Assembly: GCF_014649715.1 (NCBI RefSeq)
Contig: NZ_BMTO01000019.1
Span: 79,336-143,335, forward strand
From: Streptomyces lateritius
GTDB lineage: Bacteria; Actinomycetota; Actinomycetes; Streptomycetales; Streptomycetaceae
DNA: 64,000 bases
Direction: 5' to 3'
Shown: one piece after another, positions 7,845 through 16,529 of the stretch
How positions within the stretch are numbered: the first letter of the stretch is position 1
Layout: every line of letters begins with the position of its first letter
Made by a program: the position numbers and the translations under genes
Notes under the pieces: generated by a model
What the model saw: only the letters and a program-made list of their open reading frames with translations
Database searches by the model: none
What the model was told of the DNA's origin: nothing

Positions 7845-9327
7845 GCCAGGTGCCCGTGCGGTGTGGGCCACGGGAGCGGCTGCCTGGCTGGTGGTCGTGG
7901 TGGCGGTGGGGTGGCTGGAGTACGCGGACCGCCGGGCGGGCCCGCCTCCGCCGCAGGGCACGCCGCTCATGCTCGAGGACCGCGTGGGTCCGCAGATCGA
8001 GCTGCTGGCCTGGCCGGGACACCTGGTGGGCGCGGGGTTCGTCGCGGTCGTGTGCTGGGCGGTGGGGCGCGGCCACAACAGGACGGTACGGGTCCGGACG
8101 ACGTTCGTCGCGGCCCTGACCTCGGAAGGGCTGTATGCCACCTACGTGTGGTGGCTCACGCAGGAGAACCCGCAGAAGCCGTGGATCGTGGCCGAAGAGG
8201 CCTTCCGGTGGGGGCTGATGTTCATCGGGCCGTCGGCGGGCGGGCTGACGGCGGCGGCCGTCTGGATCGCTCTCGGGCGGGGAGCGGGCCGTCTCTCCTT
8301 TCCCGGACGCCTCGTCCTGACGGCGGCGGGCGCGACAGGCGTGCTGTCTCTGAGCGGGGTGTATCTGCTCAGGCAGGCGAGAGAAGAGGGAGCGGGGGAG
8401 TCCATCCGCGAGGTCTACTGGATCGCCTGCACCACGGGGGTGCCTCTCGTGGCCCTGCTCACCGGGGCCCTCGTGCACCTGGCGGCCGCCCGCGCCCTTC
8501 GCCCGGTGGAGGCGATCCGGCGGGAGCTGGAGGACATCACCAGCCACTCCCTGGACCGGCGGGTCCCGGTGCCGGCGACGGATGACGTGATCGGCCGCCT
8601 GGCCCGGACGACGAACGACACGCTCGACCGGCTGGAGCAGGCGTCGGCGCGGCAGCAGCAGTTCGTCGCCGACGCGGCCCACGAACTGCGCAGCCCTCTC
8701 GCGGCCCTGCGCGCCCAGCTCGAATCGGCGCTCCGTCACCCCGAAGGCGTCGTCTGGGGCTCTGTCGTGGAGGGTGCCGCCACGGACGTCGTACGGCTCC
8801 AGGCGCTGGCGGACGACCTCCTGCTGCTGGCCGGCATGGACGGAACCCGGCACCGGGCCCGGGTGGTGGAGGACGTCGACCTGTCGGCGGTCGCGGAGGA
8901 TCTCGTCCGGGAACACGCGCATCTGCCCGAGGCCGGGACGCTGAAGCTGCTCTGCGAGACGGAGGGCCCGGCCGCGGTCGTCGGCGACGCACGACAGCTG
9001 GAACGCCTGGTCCGCAACATCCTCGGCAACGCGTGCAGGCACGCCGACTCCGCCGTGACGGTGGCGGTACGCACCGACAGGGGCTCCGTCGTCCTCGAGG
9101 TCCTGGACGACGGCCCCGGCATCCCGCCCGCCGACCGCCACCGCGTCTTCGACCGCTTCACCCGCCTCGACGAGTCCCGCGCCCGCACCGCGGGCGGCGC
9201 GGGCCTGGGCCTCCCGATCGCCAGGGAGATCGCGGCGCGTCACGGAGGGACGCTGACGGTCGAGGAGAGCGCGCGGGGAGCGCGGTTGGTGGCGCGCCTG
9301 CCGTGCGGGCTTCACCCTTCGGGGTGA
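7837..9327 (+). CDS. sensor histidine kinase
   Basis: A 496-residue membrane kinase, partner of the preceding regulator. About four to five N-terminal hydrophobic segments (the first AVWATGAAAWLVVVVAVGWL; the last TGVPLVALLTGALVHLAAA) lead to a HAMP region (LRPVEAIRRELEDITS). The phospho-acceptor His282 lies in DAAHELRSPLAAL, followed by the N-box (NILGNACRHAD), G1 (DDGPGIPP) and GAGLGLPIAREI. The GTG start at 7837 overlaps the regulator stop. The multi-pass sensor suggests detection of a membrane or envelope signal. Confidence 0.92.
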   Translation: MREPGARAVWATGAAAWLVVVVAVGWLEYADRRAGPPPPQGTPLMLEDRVGPQIELLAWPGHLVGAGFVAVVCWAVGRGHNRTVRVRTTFVAALTSEGLYATYVWWLTQENPQKPWIVAEEAFRWGLMFIGPSAGGLTAAAVWIALGRGAGRLSFPGRLVLTAAGATGVLSLSGVYLLRQAREEGAGESIREVYWIACTTGVPLVALLTGALVHLAAARALRPVEAIRRELEDITSHSLDRRVPVPATDDVIGRLARTTNDTLDRLEQASARQQQFVADAAHELRSPLAALRAQLESALRHPEGVVWGSVVEGAATDVVRLQALADDLLLLAGMDGTRHRARVVEDVDLSAVAEDLVREHAHLPEAGTLKLLCETEGPAAVVGDARQLERLVRNILGNACRHADSAVTVAVRTDRGSVVLEVLDDGPGIPPADRHRVFDRFTRLDESRARTAGGAGLGLPIAREIAARHGGTLTVEESARGARLVARLPCGLHPSG

Positions 9328-9350
9328 TGCGGGCCATTTCCCCTGTCGGC

Positions 9351-9691
9351 ATGGTCATTGGTACGGCAACGAAGAAGTACACAGTCACCCTGCCTGAGGG
9401 GCTGACGGAGCAGATCCGTAAGGACACGTCCTGGACAGTGGGGGCCTGTCGAAGTCCGTCCTCGGTGAGCCGGCCATGAAGGCCCGCCTGAAGGAAGCCC
9501 ACCGCAGCGGAATCCGTGTCGGGACGAGTTCCATGACCTTGATCAAGGCCTACCACGACAAGGTGCCGTACGCCGCCTGGAAGTGGTTCCACTCCCGGAT
9601 CGTCGTACCCGTCACGGACGACGGGTTCAGGCGGTCTGGCCGGGGGGAGTCGCAACCAACTCCCCCCGCGCCGGCGTCATGTGAGCCGTAG
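9351..9691 (+). pseudogene. degraded toxin-antitoxin module: antitoxin start joined to a PIN toxin
   Basis: The frame from ATG 9351 reads ATKKYTVTLPEGLTEQIRKD, the N-terminus of a CopG/RHH-type antitoxin, and then degenerates. From 9428, in a different frame, the sequence reads VLDSGGLSKSVLG...MKARLKEAHRSGIRVGTSSMTLI, the first half of a PIN-domain toxin with its N-terminal metal-binding Asp (LDSGG). The toxin loses similarity after VPVTDDGF and has no second half. The rest of the antitoxin and the normal junction are missing, so neither protein can be functional. It sits 23 bp after the kinase gene. Confidence 0.6.
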
Positions 9692-9763
9692 CCCTCGGCA
9701 AGGCCGCTCCGTGGGGGCCAGGCAGTCTGCGTCCGTCGCACGCTCACCTCCTGGAGGAAGCCG

Positions 9764-10441
9764 GTGTCGTCGCAAGAAGTCCTCATATCCCTCACCCCGC
9801 AACAGGCCGCTACCGGCGTCATGTTCACCGTCACCCTGCCGACCGGCCCCGCCCACATCCGCATCCCGCCCAGCAGGGACGGCGACCTCGTCCGGGCCCG
9901 CCTGGGCGACGGCGAAGTACTCCTGCGGGTCCGGGTCACCGGGCAGCCCGTGGCTCCGGCCGCCCGGAAGTCCGGTGGTCTGGGCTGCCTGGTGACAATC
10001 GGAGTCGTCGGCGCGGTGATCGCCGCCCTCGTCCTCACGAACGACAGCGACGACGACAGCGGCAGCGCCGCCACTCCCACCGTCACCTCGTCGCCCACCG
10101 TCACGCCCAGTTCGTCGTACGACGACCCGTTCGACACCCCGACCACCGCCGCCCCGACGACGGAGCCGCCGCCCGACCCGTACACGGCGTGCACCTGCCT
10201 CAACGGAACGCTGCCGGACTCGACGACCGCGCAGCGCGTCAGCGACGTGGAAGAGGTCTCCTGCTCGGCGTCGGACGCCCACTACCGCGTGATCCAGACG
10301 ATCCCTCTGACCTCGGACCTGAACCGCTGCCGGTCCAACCCGAAGACGCAGTACGCCTTCTCCTACCGCTACACGATCAACGGCGCGACGATCAACGAGT
10401 ACGTGTACTGCCTGGTGGGGCTGGGCGCGTACGCCCGGTGA
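9764..10441 (+). CDS. membrane-anchored protein with DnaJ-C-like N-terminus
   Basis: A 225-residue protein from GTG 9764, preceded by TGGAGGA. The N-terminus (LTPQQAATGVMFTVTLPTGPAHIRIPP...DGEVLLRVRV, about 7-66) resembles the peptide-binding strand repeats of the DnaJ C-terminal domain. One transmembrane segment (about 73-93) and a Ser/Thr/Pro-rich linker lead to an exported domain with cysteines (CTCLNG, EVSCSASDAHY, LNRCRSN, VYCLVG) that looks like the LppU/SCO3897 type. Function unknown. It is monocistronic and followed by a strong terminator. Confidence 0.65.
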   Translation: MSSQEVLISLTPQQAATGVMFTVTLPTGPAHIRIPPSRDGDLVRARLGDGEVLLRVRVTGQPVAPAARKSGGLGCLVTIGVVGAVIAALVLTNDSDDDSGSAATPTVTSSPTVTPSSSYDDPFDTPTTAAPTTEPPPDPYTACTCLNGTLPDSTTAQRVSDVEEVSCSASDAHYRVIQTIPLTSDLNRCRSNPKTQYAFSYRYTINGATINEYVYCLVGLGAYAR

Positions 10442-10455
10442 CGCCGGACACGGGA

Positions 10456-10485
10456 GGAGGGGCCGGGCAGATGCCCGGCCCCTCC
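10456..10485. terminator. Rho-independent-type terminator hairpin
   Basis: A 14-bp perfect stem (GGAGGGGCCGGGCA and its complement) with a 2-nt loop, followed by TTCGT, 15 bp after the stop of the 9764-10441 gene. Confidence 0.75.
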
Positions 10486-10644
10486 TTCGTGCTGTCCGGT
10501 CGCGGCGCGCCGCGCTCTGTCCGCCGGGTTCCCCCGAGCTCGACGGACGTCCCCCGAGCGCTTGCGCTGCTCACTCCCGGACGGTGACGGCCCCGGCGAC
10601 TCCCCCGTTCGTGCCGCCGCGGCCGTTCCCCGTGGGGGAGTGGT

Positions 10645-10869
10645 CTACTTCGCCGGCTCCGACGTGGCGTGCAGGTTGTCCGTCGATGCGTCGGCGTTGA
10701 CCGGGGTGCCGGTGGCGTGCAGGTTCTGCGTGGTGATCTTCTTCGTGATCGCGTCCACCGCCGGCTCCGACGTGGCGTGGAGGTTCTTCGTCGTGATCTC
10801 CTCGCCACCGCCGGTCGCGTGCAGATTCGTCGGCTTGATGACCGGCTCGTTCGAGTCGATGTCGCCCAT
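10645..10869 (-). CDS. AfsS-like small protein with four NLHAT repeats
   Basis: A 74-residue hydrophilic protein from ATG 10869, with AGGAGG 9 nt upstream. It carries NLHAT at 15-19, 29-33, 49-53 and 65-69, three of them preceded by a T-rich lead (ITTKNLHAT, ITTQNLHAT, ASTDNLHAT) and two followed by SEPA. It sits directly downstream of afsR in the same orientation, where S. coelicolor has afsS, a small protein of short N-H-centred repeats that activates antibiotic production. I infer it is the afsS counterpart, but the repeat differs from the D-N-H-M-P type I recall, so it could be a distinct repeat peptide. A heptamer direct repeat suitable for AfsR lies upstream at 11051-11068. Confidence 0.65.
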   Translation of the reverse strand: MGDIDSNEPVIKPTNLHATGGGEEITTKNLHATSEPAVDAITKKITTQNLHATGTPVNADASTDNLHATSEPAK

Positions 10870-11050
10870 GGTGATCAACCTCCTGTTAATGCCTCAAGTG
10901 GTGGGCGAGGACCGCCCGGCTGTTCCCCCGTGGACGGCCGGGCGGCCCTCTCAGGGCCGCTCACCTTAGTGCGTAGGAGCGACGGCCTTACCAGCGACCC
11001 GTCTGCCCCCCGACGCGACGGGTCGATGAGAAGAAGCATGCAGGCCGGCG

Positions 11051-11068
11051 ATAAACGAACGATGAACG
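11051..11068 (-). promoter_or_regulatory. SARP/AfsR-type heptamer direct repeat
   Basis: On the minus strand CGTTCAT and CGTTTAT are spaced one DNA turn apart (11-bp period). A possible -10 (CATGCT) follows about 10 nt downstream. This is the architecture SARP and PhoP proteins bind, overlapping the -35 position. It lies between afsR and the NLHAT gene, so it is a candidate AfsR site driving the small gene. Confidence 0.55.
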
Positions 11069-11093
11069 CCCTGGCAGGGCGGGTCCGGGGCGG

Positions 11094-14051
11094 TCAGGCG
11101 GCCGAGACGGGGGTGAGCAGGGCCCGCACCTCGTCCGCTTCCGGCGAGCCCAACTCTTCGTAGATGGACAGTGATTCCTGCCAGCACACCTGCGCACGGC
11201 CCGGCTGTCCGATGCCGTTCAGTGCTCGGCCGAGCACCATGAGGACGTTCCCCCGGCGCCACTCGCCCCCGATGTCCCGGAGCACGGTCAGCGCCATCTC
11301 CGCACCCGAAGCGGCGGCGGCGTACTGGCGAGCCGCGATGTCGACCTCGGCGATCCGGAACAGGGTCATCCCCTCCCAGAGCCGCTGCCGGCTGTCGCGG
11401 AACACCGCGAGGGCCTCCCGGAGCCGCGCGGCCGCCGCCGTGAGCTGCCCGCTCGCCGTGAGGGCCATGCCCAGGGCGTACCGGCCGTTGGCGCCCTTGA
11501 GGGCGTGGCCCATCTCGTCGTACCGGTCGGCACCCTGCTGGGCCAGCCTGACCGCCTCCGCCGTCCGTCCGGTGGCGAGGTAGATGCGCGAGAGATTGCA
11601 CAGGGCAGCCGCTTCGCCCGCCCGGTCGTCGCAGTGACGGAACTGGGTGATGGCCCAGGCCAGGTGCTTCTCTCCGTCGTCGTATCGCATCTGGTAGAGC
11701 GCGATGGCTCCGCGATTGTTCGCCGCCCAGCAGCCGGGCAGCGGATCCGCGACGCTCCGCGCGAGCCCCAGGGCCTCCTCCGCCTCGTAGTCGGCCTGGT
11801 CGAACCGGCCCTGGTAATGGTGGACGTACGCCAGGGCGTTGGCCGCACGGCCCTCGGCGCGGGTGTCGCCGGTGTCCCGCGCGGCCTCACGCAGCCCCGC
11901 CGCGACCGCCTCGTACTCCTTCGAGTTCGCGCCCGACTCCGCCAGGTCCAGCGACGCCCACAGCAGGTCCACCGCCCGCCTCAGCGTCCCCGCCCCCGCC
12001 GACTGCCTCACGCACGCCAGCAGGCAGTTCGCCTCCGCGTACAGCCAGTCCTGGGCGGCGTGGCGGTCCGTGAAGGTCAGGCCCTCGTACTCCGTCGGTT
12101 CCAGGTGGTCGACCAGGCGGTCGCCCGGCCTTTCGATCGCGTACACCCTCGCCGCCGTCGAGAGGTAGAAGTCGAGCAGGCGGGACAGGGCCCGCTCCCG
12201 CTCCGCCGGGGGCTGTTCGTCACGGTCCGCGCACGCACGCGCGTAGAGGCGAACCAGGTCGTGGTAGCGGTAGCGCCCCGGGGCCGCGGATTCGAGGAGG
12301 GAGGTGTCGACGAGGGCTTCGAGCAGGTCCTCGGTGTCGTGGAGCGGCAGGTCGAGGACGGCCGCCGCCGCCGTCAGGGAGATGTCCGGGCCGTCCGCGA
12401 GGCCCAGGAGGCGGAAGGCGCGGGCCTGGGCCGGCTCCAGCTGGCCGTAGCCGAGTTCGAAGGTGGCCTTGACCGCAAGGTCACCTGCCTGGAGCTCGTC
12501 CAGGCGGCGGCGCTCGTCCGCCAGCTTGGCCGCCAGGGCCGCGACCGTCCACGTGCGGCGGGCCGCCAGCCGGGAGGCCGCGATACGGATCGCGAGCGGC
12601 AGGAAACCGCACGCGGCGACCACGTCCAGCGCGGCCTCCCGTTCCGCCGAGACCCGCTCCACCCCCACGATGCGGGTGAAGAGCCGCAGCGCCTCCTCCG
12701 GGGACATCACGTCCAGGTCCACCAGGTGCGCACCCGCCAGGTCCACCATCCGGATCCGGCTCGTCACCAGGGCCGCGCAGCCGGCCGTGCCCGGCAGCAG
12801 CGGACGGATCTGGGCCGCGTCCCGCGCGTTGTCCAGGAGCACCAGGATCCGGCGGCCGTCGAGCGTCGAGCGGTACAGCGCGGCCCGCTCGTCCAGCGAG
12901 TCGGGGATCGCGGAGTCCGGGGTGCCCAGCGCGCGCAGGAACGCGCCCAGGACCGTCTCGGGCGCCGCCGCCCGGGAGCCCGCGCCCTGGAGGTCGACGT
13001 ACAGCTGGCCGTCCGGGAAGTGCGGCCGGGCCTCGTGGGCCACGTGCACGGCGAGGGTCGTCTTGCCGACGCCGCCGATGCCCGCGAGCGCCGAGACGGC
13101 CATCACGGAACCCTCGGCGGCGACGAGCCGGTCGCCCAGCTCCCGGACGAACGCGGCCCGGCCCGTGAAGTCGGGGACGGTGGCCGGGAGTTGTGCCGGG
13201 CGGGAGACGGTGGGGGCCGGCGCCGACTCCTCGACCGGCCGGGCCAGTTCGGCGTCCGCCTGGAGGATCCGCTGCTGGAGCCGGGACAGCTCCGGGTTCG
13301 GGTCGACGCCCAGCTCGTCGGCGAGGAGCCGGCGCGTGTCGGCGTACACGGCCAGCGCCTCGGCCTGCCGTCCGCTGCGGTAGAGCGCCAGCATCAGCAG
13401 CTCGCGCAGCCGCTCCCGCAGGGGGTGGGCCGCCGTGAGCGCCGTCAGCTCCGAGACGGCCTCCGCGTGCGCGCCGGCCTCCAGATCCATGTCGAGTCGC
13501 GTCTCGACGAGCTGGAGCCGCCACTCCTCCAGACGGGTCCGCTGCGTCTCGGCGTACGGCCCCGGTACGGACGCCAGCGCCTCGCCGTCCCACAGCCCGA
13601 GCGCCTTGTTGATCCGTGCCCGGGCCGCACCGCGGTCCCCGCCCGCCCGCAGCTTCTCCGCCTCGGCGGCCAGCTCCTGGGCGACGGTCAGGTCCAAGGC
13701 GTCCCGGTGCGGCCGGATGGCATAGCCGCCGGACTCGCTGACCAGGACCCCGGGCGGCAGGATCTTGCGCAGCCGCGAGGCGTAGGTCCGTACGGCCGCG
13801 AGCGCCTGCGAGGGCGGCTCCTCACCCCAGATGGCGTCGATCAGCTCCGAGGCGGTCGCCGTGCGCCCGTCACGCAGGAGGAGTGCGGCCAGCAGTGCCC
13901 GCTGCTGCGGCGACCCGGACGGCAGGGCTTCGCCGTCCCGCCAGGCGCGCACCGGACCGAGCACCCCGAAACGCAGGTCCTGCCCGACTTCGCCGGGACC
14001 TGTCGACGGGGCTCGCTGCCCCGGAACCCGCGGGCCGTTCTCACGGTCCAT
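11094..14051 (-). CDS. afsR: AfsR-type SARP transcriptional activator
   Basis: A 985-residue pleiotropic regulator. Domains in order: OmpR-like winged helix (about 25-110), BTAD (about 115-265), NB-ARC ATPase with Walker A GIGGVGKTT (about 325) and Walker B ILVLLDN (about 400), and a C-terminal TPR array (about 640-985). Length and layout match S. coelicolor AfsR (993 aa), which is phosphorylated by AfsK-type kinases and activates afsS. GGGGGAG precedes ATG 14051. The downstream small gene and its AfsR-like box support the assignment over a generic SARP. No afsK is in the window. Confidence 0.85.
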   Translation of the reverse strand: MDRENGPRVPGQRAPSTGPGEVGQDLRFGVLGPVRAWRDGEALPSGSPQQRALLAALLLRDGRTATASELIDAIWGEEPPSQALAAVRTYASRLRKILPPGVLVSESGGYAIRPHRDALDLTVAQELAAEAEKLRAGGDRGAARARINKALGLWDGEALASVPGPYAETQRTRLEEWRLQLVETRLDMDLEAGAHAEAVSELTALTAAHPLRERLRELLMLALYRSGRQAEALAVYADTRRLLADELGVDPNPELSRLQQRILQADAELARPVEESAPAPTVSRPAQLPATVPDFTGRAAFVRELGDRLVAAEGSVMAVSALAGIGGVGKTTLAVHVAHEARPHFPDGQLYVDLQGAGSRAAAPETVLGAFLRALGTPDSAIPDSLDERAALYRSTLDGRRILVLLDNARDAAQIRPLLPGTAGCAALVTSRIRMVDLAGAHLVDLDVMSPEEALRLFTRIVGVERVSAEREAALDVVAACGFLPLAIRIAASRLAARRTWTVAALAAKLADERRRLDELQAGDLAVKATFELGYGQLEPAQARAFRLLGLADGPDISLTAAAAVLDLPLHDTEDLLEALVDTSLLESAAPGRYRYHDLVRLYARACADRDEQPPAERERALSRLLDFYLSTAARVYAIERPGDRLVDHLEPTEYEGLTFTDRHAAQDWLYAEANCLLACVRQSAGAGTLRRAVDLLWASLDLAESGANSKEYEAVAAGLREAARDTGDTRAEGRAANALAYVHHYQGRFDQADYEAEEALGLARSVADPLPGCWAANNRGAIALYQMRYDDGEKHLAWAITQFRHCDDRAGEAAALCNLSRIYLATGRTAEAVRLAQQGADRYDEMGHALKGANGRYALGMALTASGQLTAAAARLREALAVFRDSRQRLWEGMTLFRIAEVDIAARQYAAAASGAEMALTVLRDIGGEWRRGNVLMVLGRALNGIGQPGRAQVCWQESLSIYEELGSPEADEVRALLTPVSAA

Positions 14052-14168
14052 AGCTCCCCCTGCCCACCGCTGGTTTCGCCCAAGACAGTCTGCCTTGTCC
14101 GGAGGGGGCGCGTCAGCATCGGGTCACTGTCTGCACAAGGTCTGCCACAGGTTCCCGGCGTCAGCTAG

Positions 14169-14183
14169 CTGACGGGTCGTCAG
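14169..14183. promoter_or_regulatory. operator-like palindrome CTGACGGGTCGTCAG
   Basis: A perfect copy of the 15-bp consensus. Its first hexamer CTGACG can serve as -35, with TACCGT at 14192-14197 as -10 (17-bp gap). The predicted transcript would start at or beside ATG 14205, so the message may be leaderless and the operator overlaps the core promoter. Confidence 0.7.
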
Positions 14184-14204
14184 ATCGGCGCTACCGTGAA
14201 ACGC

Positions 14205-15422
14205 ATGGAGACCTTCCCGAAGATCATCTCGGTGGACGACCACACCGTGGAGCCCCCGCACGTCTGGCGGGACCGGCTTCCGGCCCGGTACCGGGACGTC
14301 GGGCCCCGGATCGTCCGTGCGCCCCTGAAGGAAATGACCTTCCTCGGTGGGAAGTTCGCGCCCGTCATGGGTGCCGAGGGGGACGACGGGCCCATCGGGG
14401 ACTGGTGGGTGTACGAGGGCCTGCACCGGCCGCTCACCCGGCTCGACACCGCCGTCGGTTACGACCGGGACGAGATCAGGCTCGAGATCATCACCTACGA
14501 GCAGATGCGGCCCGGCTCGTACTCCGTCCCCGACCGCCTCGCCGACATGGACGTCAACCACGTCCAGTCCGCGCTCTGCTTCCCCACCTTCCCCCGCTTC
14601 TGCGGGCAGACCTTCACCGAGGCGGACGACCGTGAGCTGGGGCTGCTCGGCGTCCGCGCCTACAACGACTGGATGGTCGAGGAGTGGTGCGGGCCCGAGG
14701 CGCGCGGCCGGCTCATACCGCTCACGCTGATTCCGCTCTGGGACGCGGAGCTGGCCGCCGCCGAGGTGCGCCGCAACGCCGACCGGGGGGTGCGGGCCGT
14801 CGCGTTCTCCGAGATCCCCCCGCACCTCGGGCTCCCGTCGATCCACACCGACCACTGGGACCCGTTCCTGCGGGCCTGCGACGAGACCGGCACCGTGATC
14901 GCGATGCACATCGGCTCCTCCAGCCGGATGCCGTCCACCTCCGCCGACGCCCCGCCGGCCGTCGGCTCCACCATCACCTTCGCCAACTGCTGCTTCTCGA
15001 TGGTCGACTGGCTCATGAGCGGCAAGTTCGAGCGCTTCCCGAACCTCCGGATCATGTACGCCGAGGGCCAGATCGGCTGGATCCCGTACATCCTCGAGCG
15101 CGCCGACGTGGTCTGGGAGGAGAACCGCGGCTGGGGCGGGGTCGCCGAGAAGGTGCTGCGGCCGCCGTCCGAGCTGTTCGCCGGCCACGTGTACGGGTGC
15201 TTCTTCGACGACGCCTTCGGGCTCGGGAACCTCGACGCGATCGGGGCCGGCAACGTCCTCTACGAGACGGACTACCCCCACTCCGACTCCACCTGGCCCA
15301 AGTCCCGCGAGGTCGGCGAGGCCCAGATGGGCCACCTTGCTCCGGATGTCGTCGAGCGGATCGTGCGCGGCAACGCGATCGAGCTGCTCGGCCTGACCGC
15401 CGACGGCCTGTGGCGTCCGTAG
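14205..15422 (+). CDS. amidohydrolase-2 family TIM-barrel metallohydrolase
   Basis: A 405-residue protein of the ACMSD/amidohydrolase-2 superfamily, whose members decarboxylate or hydrolyse (often aromatic) carboxylates using one metal. Likely metal ligands: ISVDDHTVEPPHVW near the N-terminus, IAMHIGSSS mid-protein and YETDYPHSDSTWP near the C-terminus. ATG 14205 is preferred because the inferred -10 places transcription start there; GTG 14196 is the alternative and neither has a clear Shine-Dalgarno. It is first of a cluster with an LLM oxidoreductase (14 bp downstream) and an SDR, under a CTGACGnnnCGTCAG operator. Substrate unknown. Confidence 0.82.
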   Translation: METFPKIISVDDHTVEPPHVWRDRLPARYRDVGPRIVRAPLKEMTFLGGKFAPVMGAEGDDGPIGDWWVYEGLHRPLTRLDTAVGYDRDEIRLEIITYEQMRPGSYSVPDRLADMDVNHVQSALCFPTFPRFCGQTFTEADDRELGLLGVRAYNDWMVEEWCGPEARGRLIPLTLIPLWDAELAAAEVRRNADRGVRAVAFSEIPPHLGLPSIHTDHWDPFLRACDETGTVIAMHIGSSSRMPSTSADAPPAVGSTITFANCCFSMVDWLMSGKFERFPNLRIMYAEGQIGWIPYILERADVVWEENRGWGGVAEKVLRPPSELFAGHVYGCFFDDAFGLGNLDAIGAGNVLYETDYPHSDSTWPKSREVGEAQMGHLAPDVVERIVRGNAIELLGLTADGLWRP

Positions 15423-15436
15423 GAGGAGGGGTTCCC

Positions 15437-16357
15437 ATGGTCGTGTACGGGATGCAGCTCCCGGTCCAGTCCCAGAGCACCCTCTACGCCGAACCCTGGG
15501 AGGCCGGCGCGGGCCCCGCCGATCTCGCCGAGATCGCCCGGACCGCCGACCGGACGGGGTTCGACTACGTCGCCTGCTGCGACCACGTCGCCATCCCGCG
15601 CCGCCTCGCCGGGCCGATGAGCACCGTCTGGTACGACCCGGTCGCCACCCTCTCCTTCCTCGCCGCCGTCACCGAGCGCGTCCGCCTCCTGTCGCACGTC
15701 GCCGTCGTCGGACTGCGTCACCCGCTGGTGAGCGCCAAGGCGTACGCGACCCTCGACCATCTCTCCGGCGGCCGTCTGGTGCTCGGGGTCGGCGCGGGGC
15801 ACGTGCGGGAGGAGTTCGAGGCGGTCGGGGCGGACTTCGACGGGCGCGGCCCGGTCCTCGACGAGACGATCGACGCGCTCCGGGAGGCCCTCGGGCCCGA
15901 GGAGTATCCGGAGTTCGCCGGGGAGCGCTTCGCGTTCAAGGAGCTCGGACAGCGGCCCCGGCCCGCCCAGGAGCGGGTGCCGGTCTGGGTCGGCGGCTCC
16001 TCGCCGGCCGCCGTGCGCAGGGCCGCGCTCAAGGGGGACGGCTGGCTTCCGCAGGGGGATCCCCGCGACCGGCTCCCCGCGCGGATCGCCCGGCTGCACA
16101 GGCTCCGGGCGGCGGCCGGGGTGGAGGGCCCGATCACCGTCGGGGCGATCACGGAGGCGCTCCACGTCGGCGAGGCCGGCTGGGACGTCGGCCGCCGGAC
16201 GCTGACCGGGAAGCCCGAGGCGCTGGCCGAGTCGCTGCGCGCCTACGGGGAGATGGGCGTGCACCAGATCCAGGTCCGGTTCCGTTCCCGGAGCCGTACC
16301 GAACTCACCGACCAGATGGCGGCGTTCGCGGCGGAGGTCGCCCCCCACCTGAACTAG
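15437..16357 (+). CDS. LLM-class F420-dependent oxidoreductase
   Basis: A 306-residue luciferase-like TIM barrel. VAVVGLRHPLVSAKAYATLDHLSGGRLVLGVGAGH is the hallmark cofactor-binding region of the F420-dependent LLM subfamily; WVGGSSPAAVRRAAL is the C-terminal phosphate-binding segment. AGGAGGAGGGG precedes ATG 15437. It probably reduces or oxidises an intermediate of the amidohydrolase pathway using F420 (FMN cannot be excluded). It is followed by a 154-bp MITE-like insertion separating it from the SDR gene. Confidence 0.85.
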   Translation: MVVYGMQLPVQSQSTLYAEPWEAGAGPADLAEIARTADRTGFDYVACCDHVAIPRRLAGPMSTVWYDPVATLSFLAAVTERVRLLSHVAVVGLRHPLVSAKAYATLDHLSGGRLVLGVGAGHVREEFEAVGADFDGRGPVLDETIDALREALGPEEYPEFAGERFAFKELGQRPRPAQERVPVWVGGSSPAAVRRAALKGDGWLPQGDPRDRLPARIARLHRLRAAAGVEGPITVGAITEALHVGEAGWDVGRRTLTGKPEALAESLRAYGEMGVHQIQVRFRSRSRTELTDQMAAFAAEVAPHLN

Positions 16358-16359
16358 GC

Positions 16360-16513
16360 GGTGTCTTGTGCGTCTTGCCGGGCTCGCCACGCCTGGCGCG
16401 CACGCTCGCTGCGTCGTCGTCAGTCGTCGACGCTGCGCGTGGGCCTCTTCCTCCGCCTCGCGATCGCACGCACCGGACGCCGCTCGCTGATCCGGCCTGA
16501 TCCACAAGACACC
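16360..16513. mobile_element. MITE-like element with 11-bp terminal inverted repeats
   Basis: A 154-bp intergenic segment bounded by GGTGTCTTGTG and its exact complement CACAAGACACC. It has no coding potential and differs in texture from its surroundings. It begins 2 bp after the LLM stop and ends 16 bp before the SDR start, inside an apparent operon. No clear target-site duplication is seen. It is probably a non-autonomous relic of an insertion sequence; the family is not identified. Confidence 0.65.
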
Positions 16514-16529
16514 CCCGAGGAGAGCGCAC

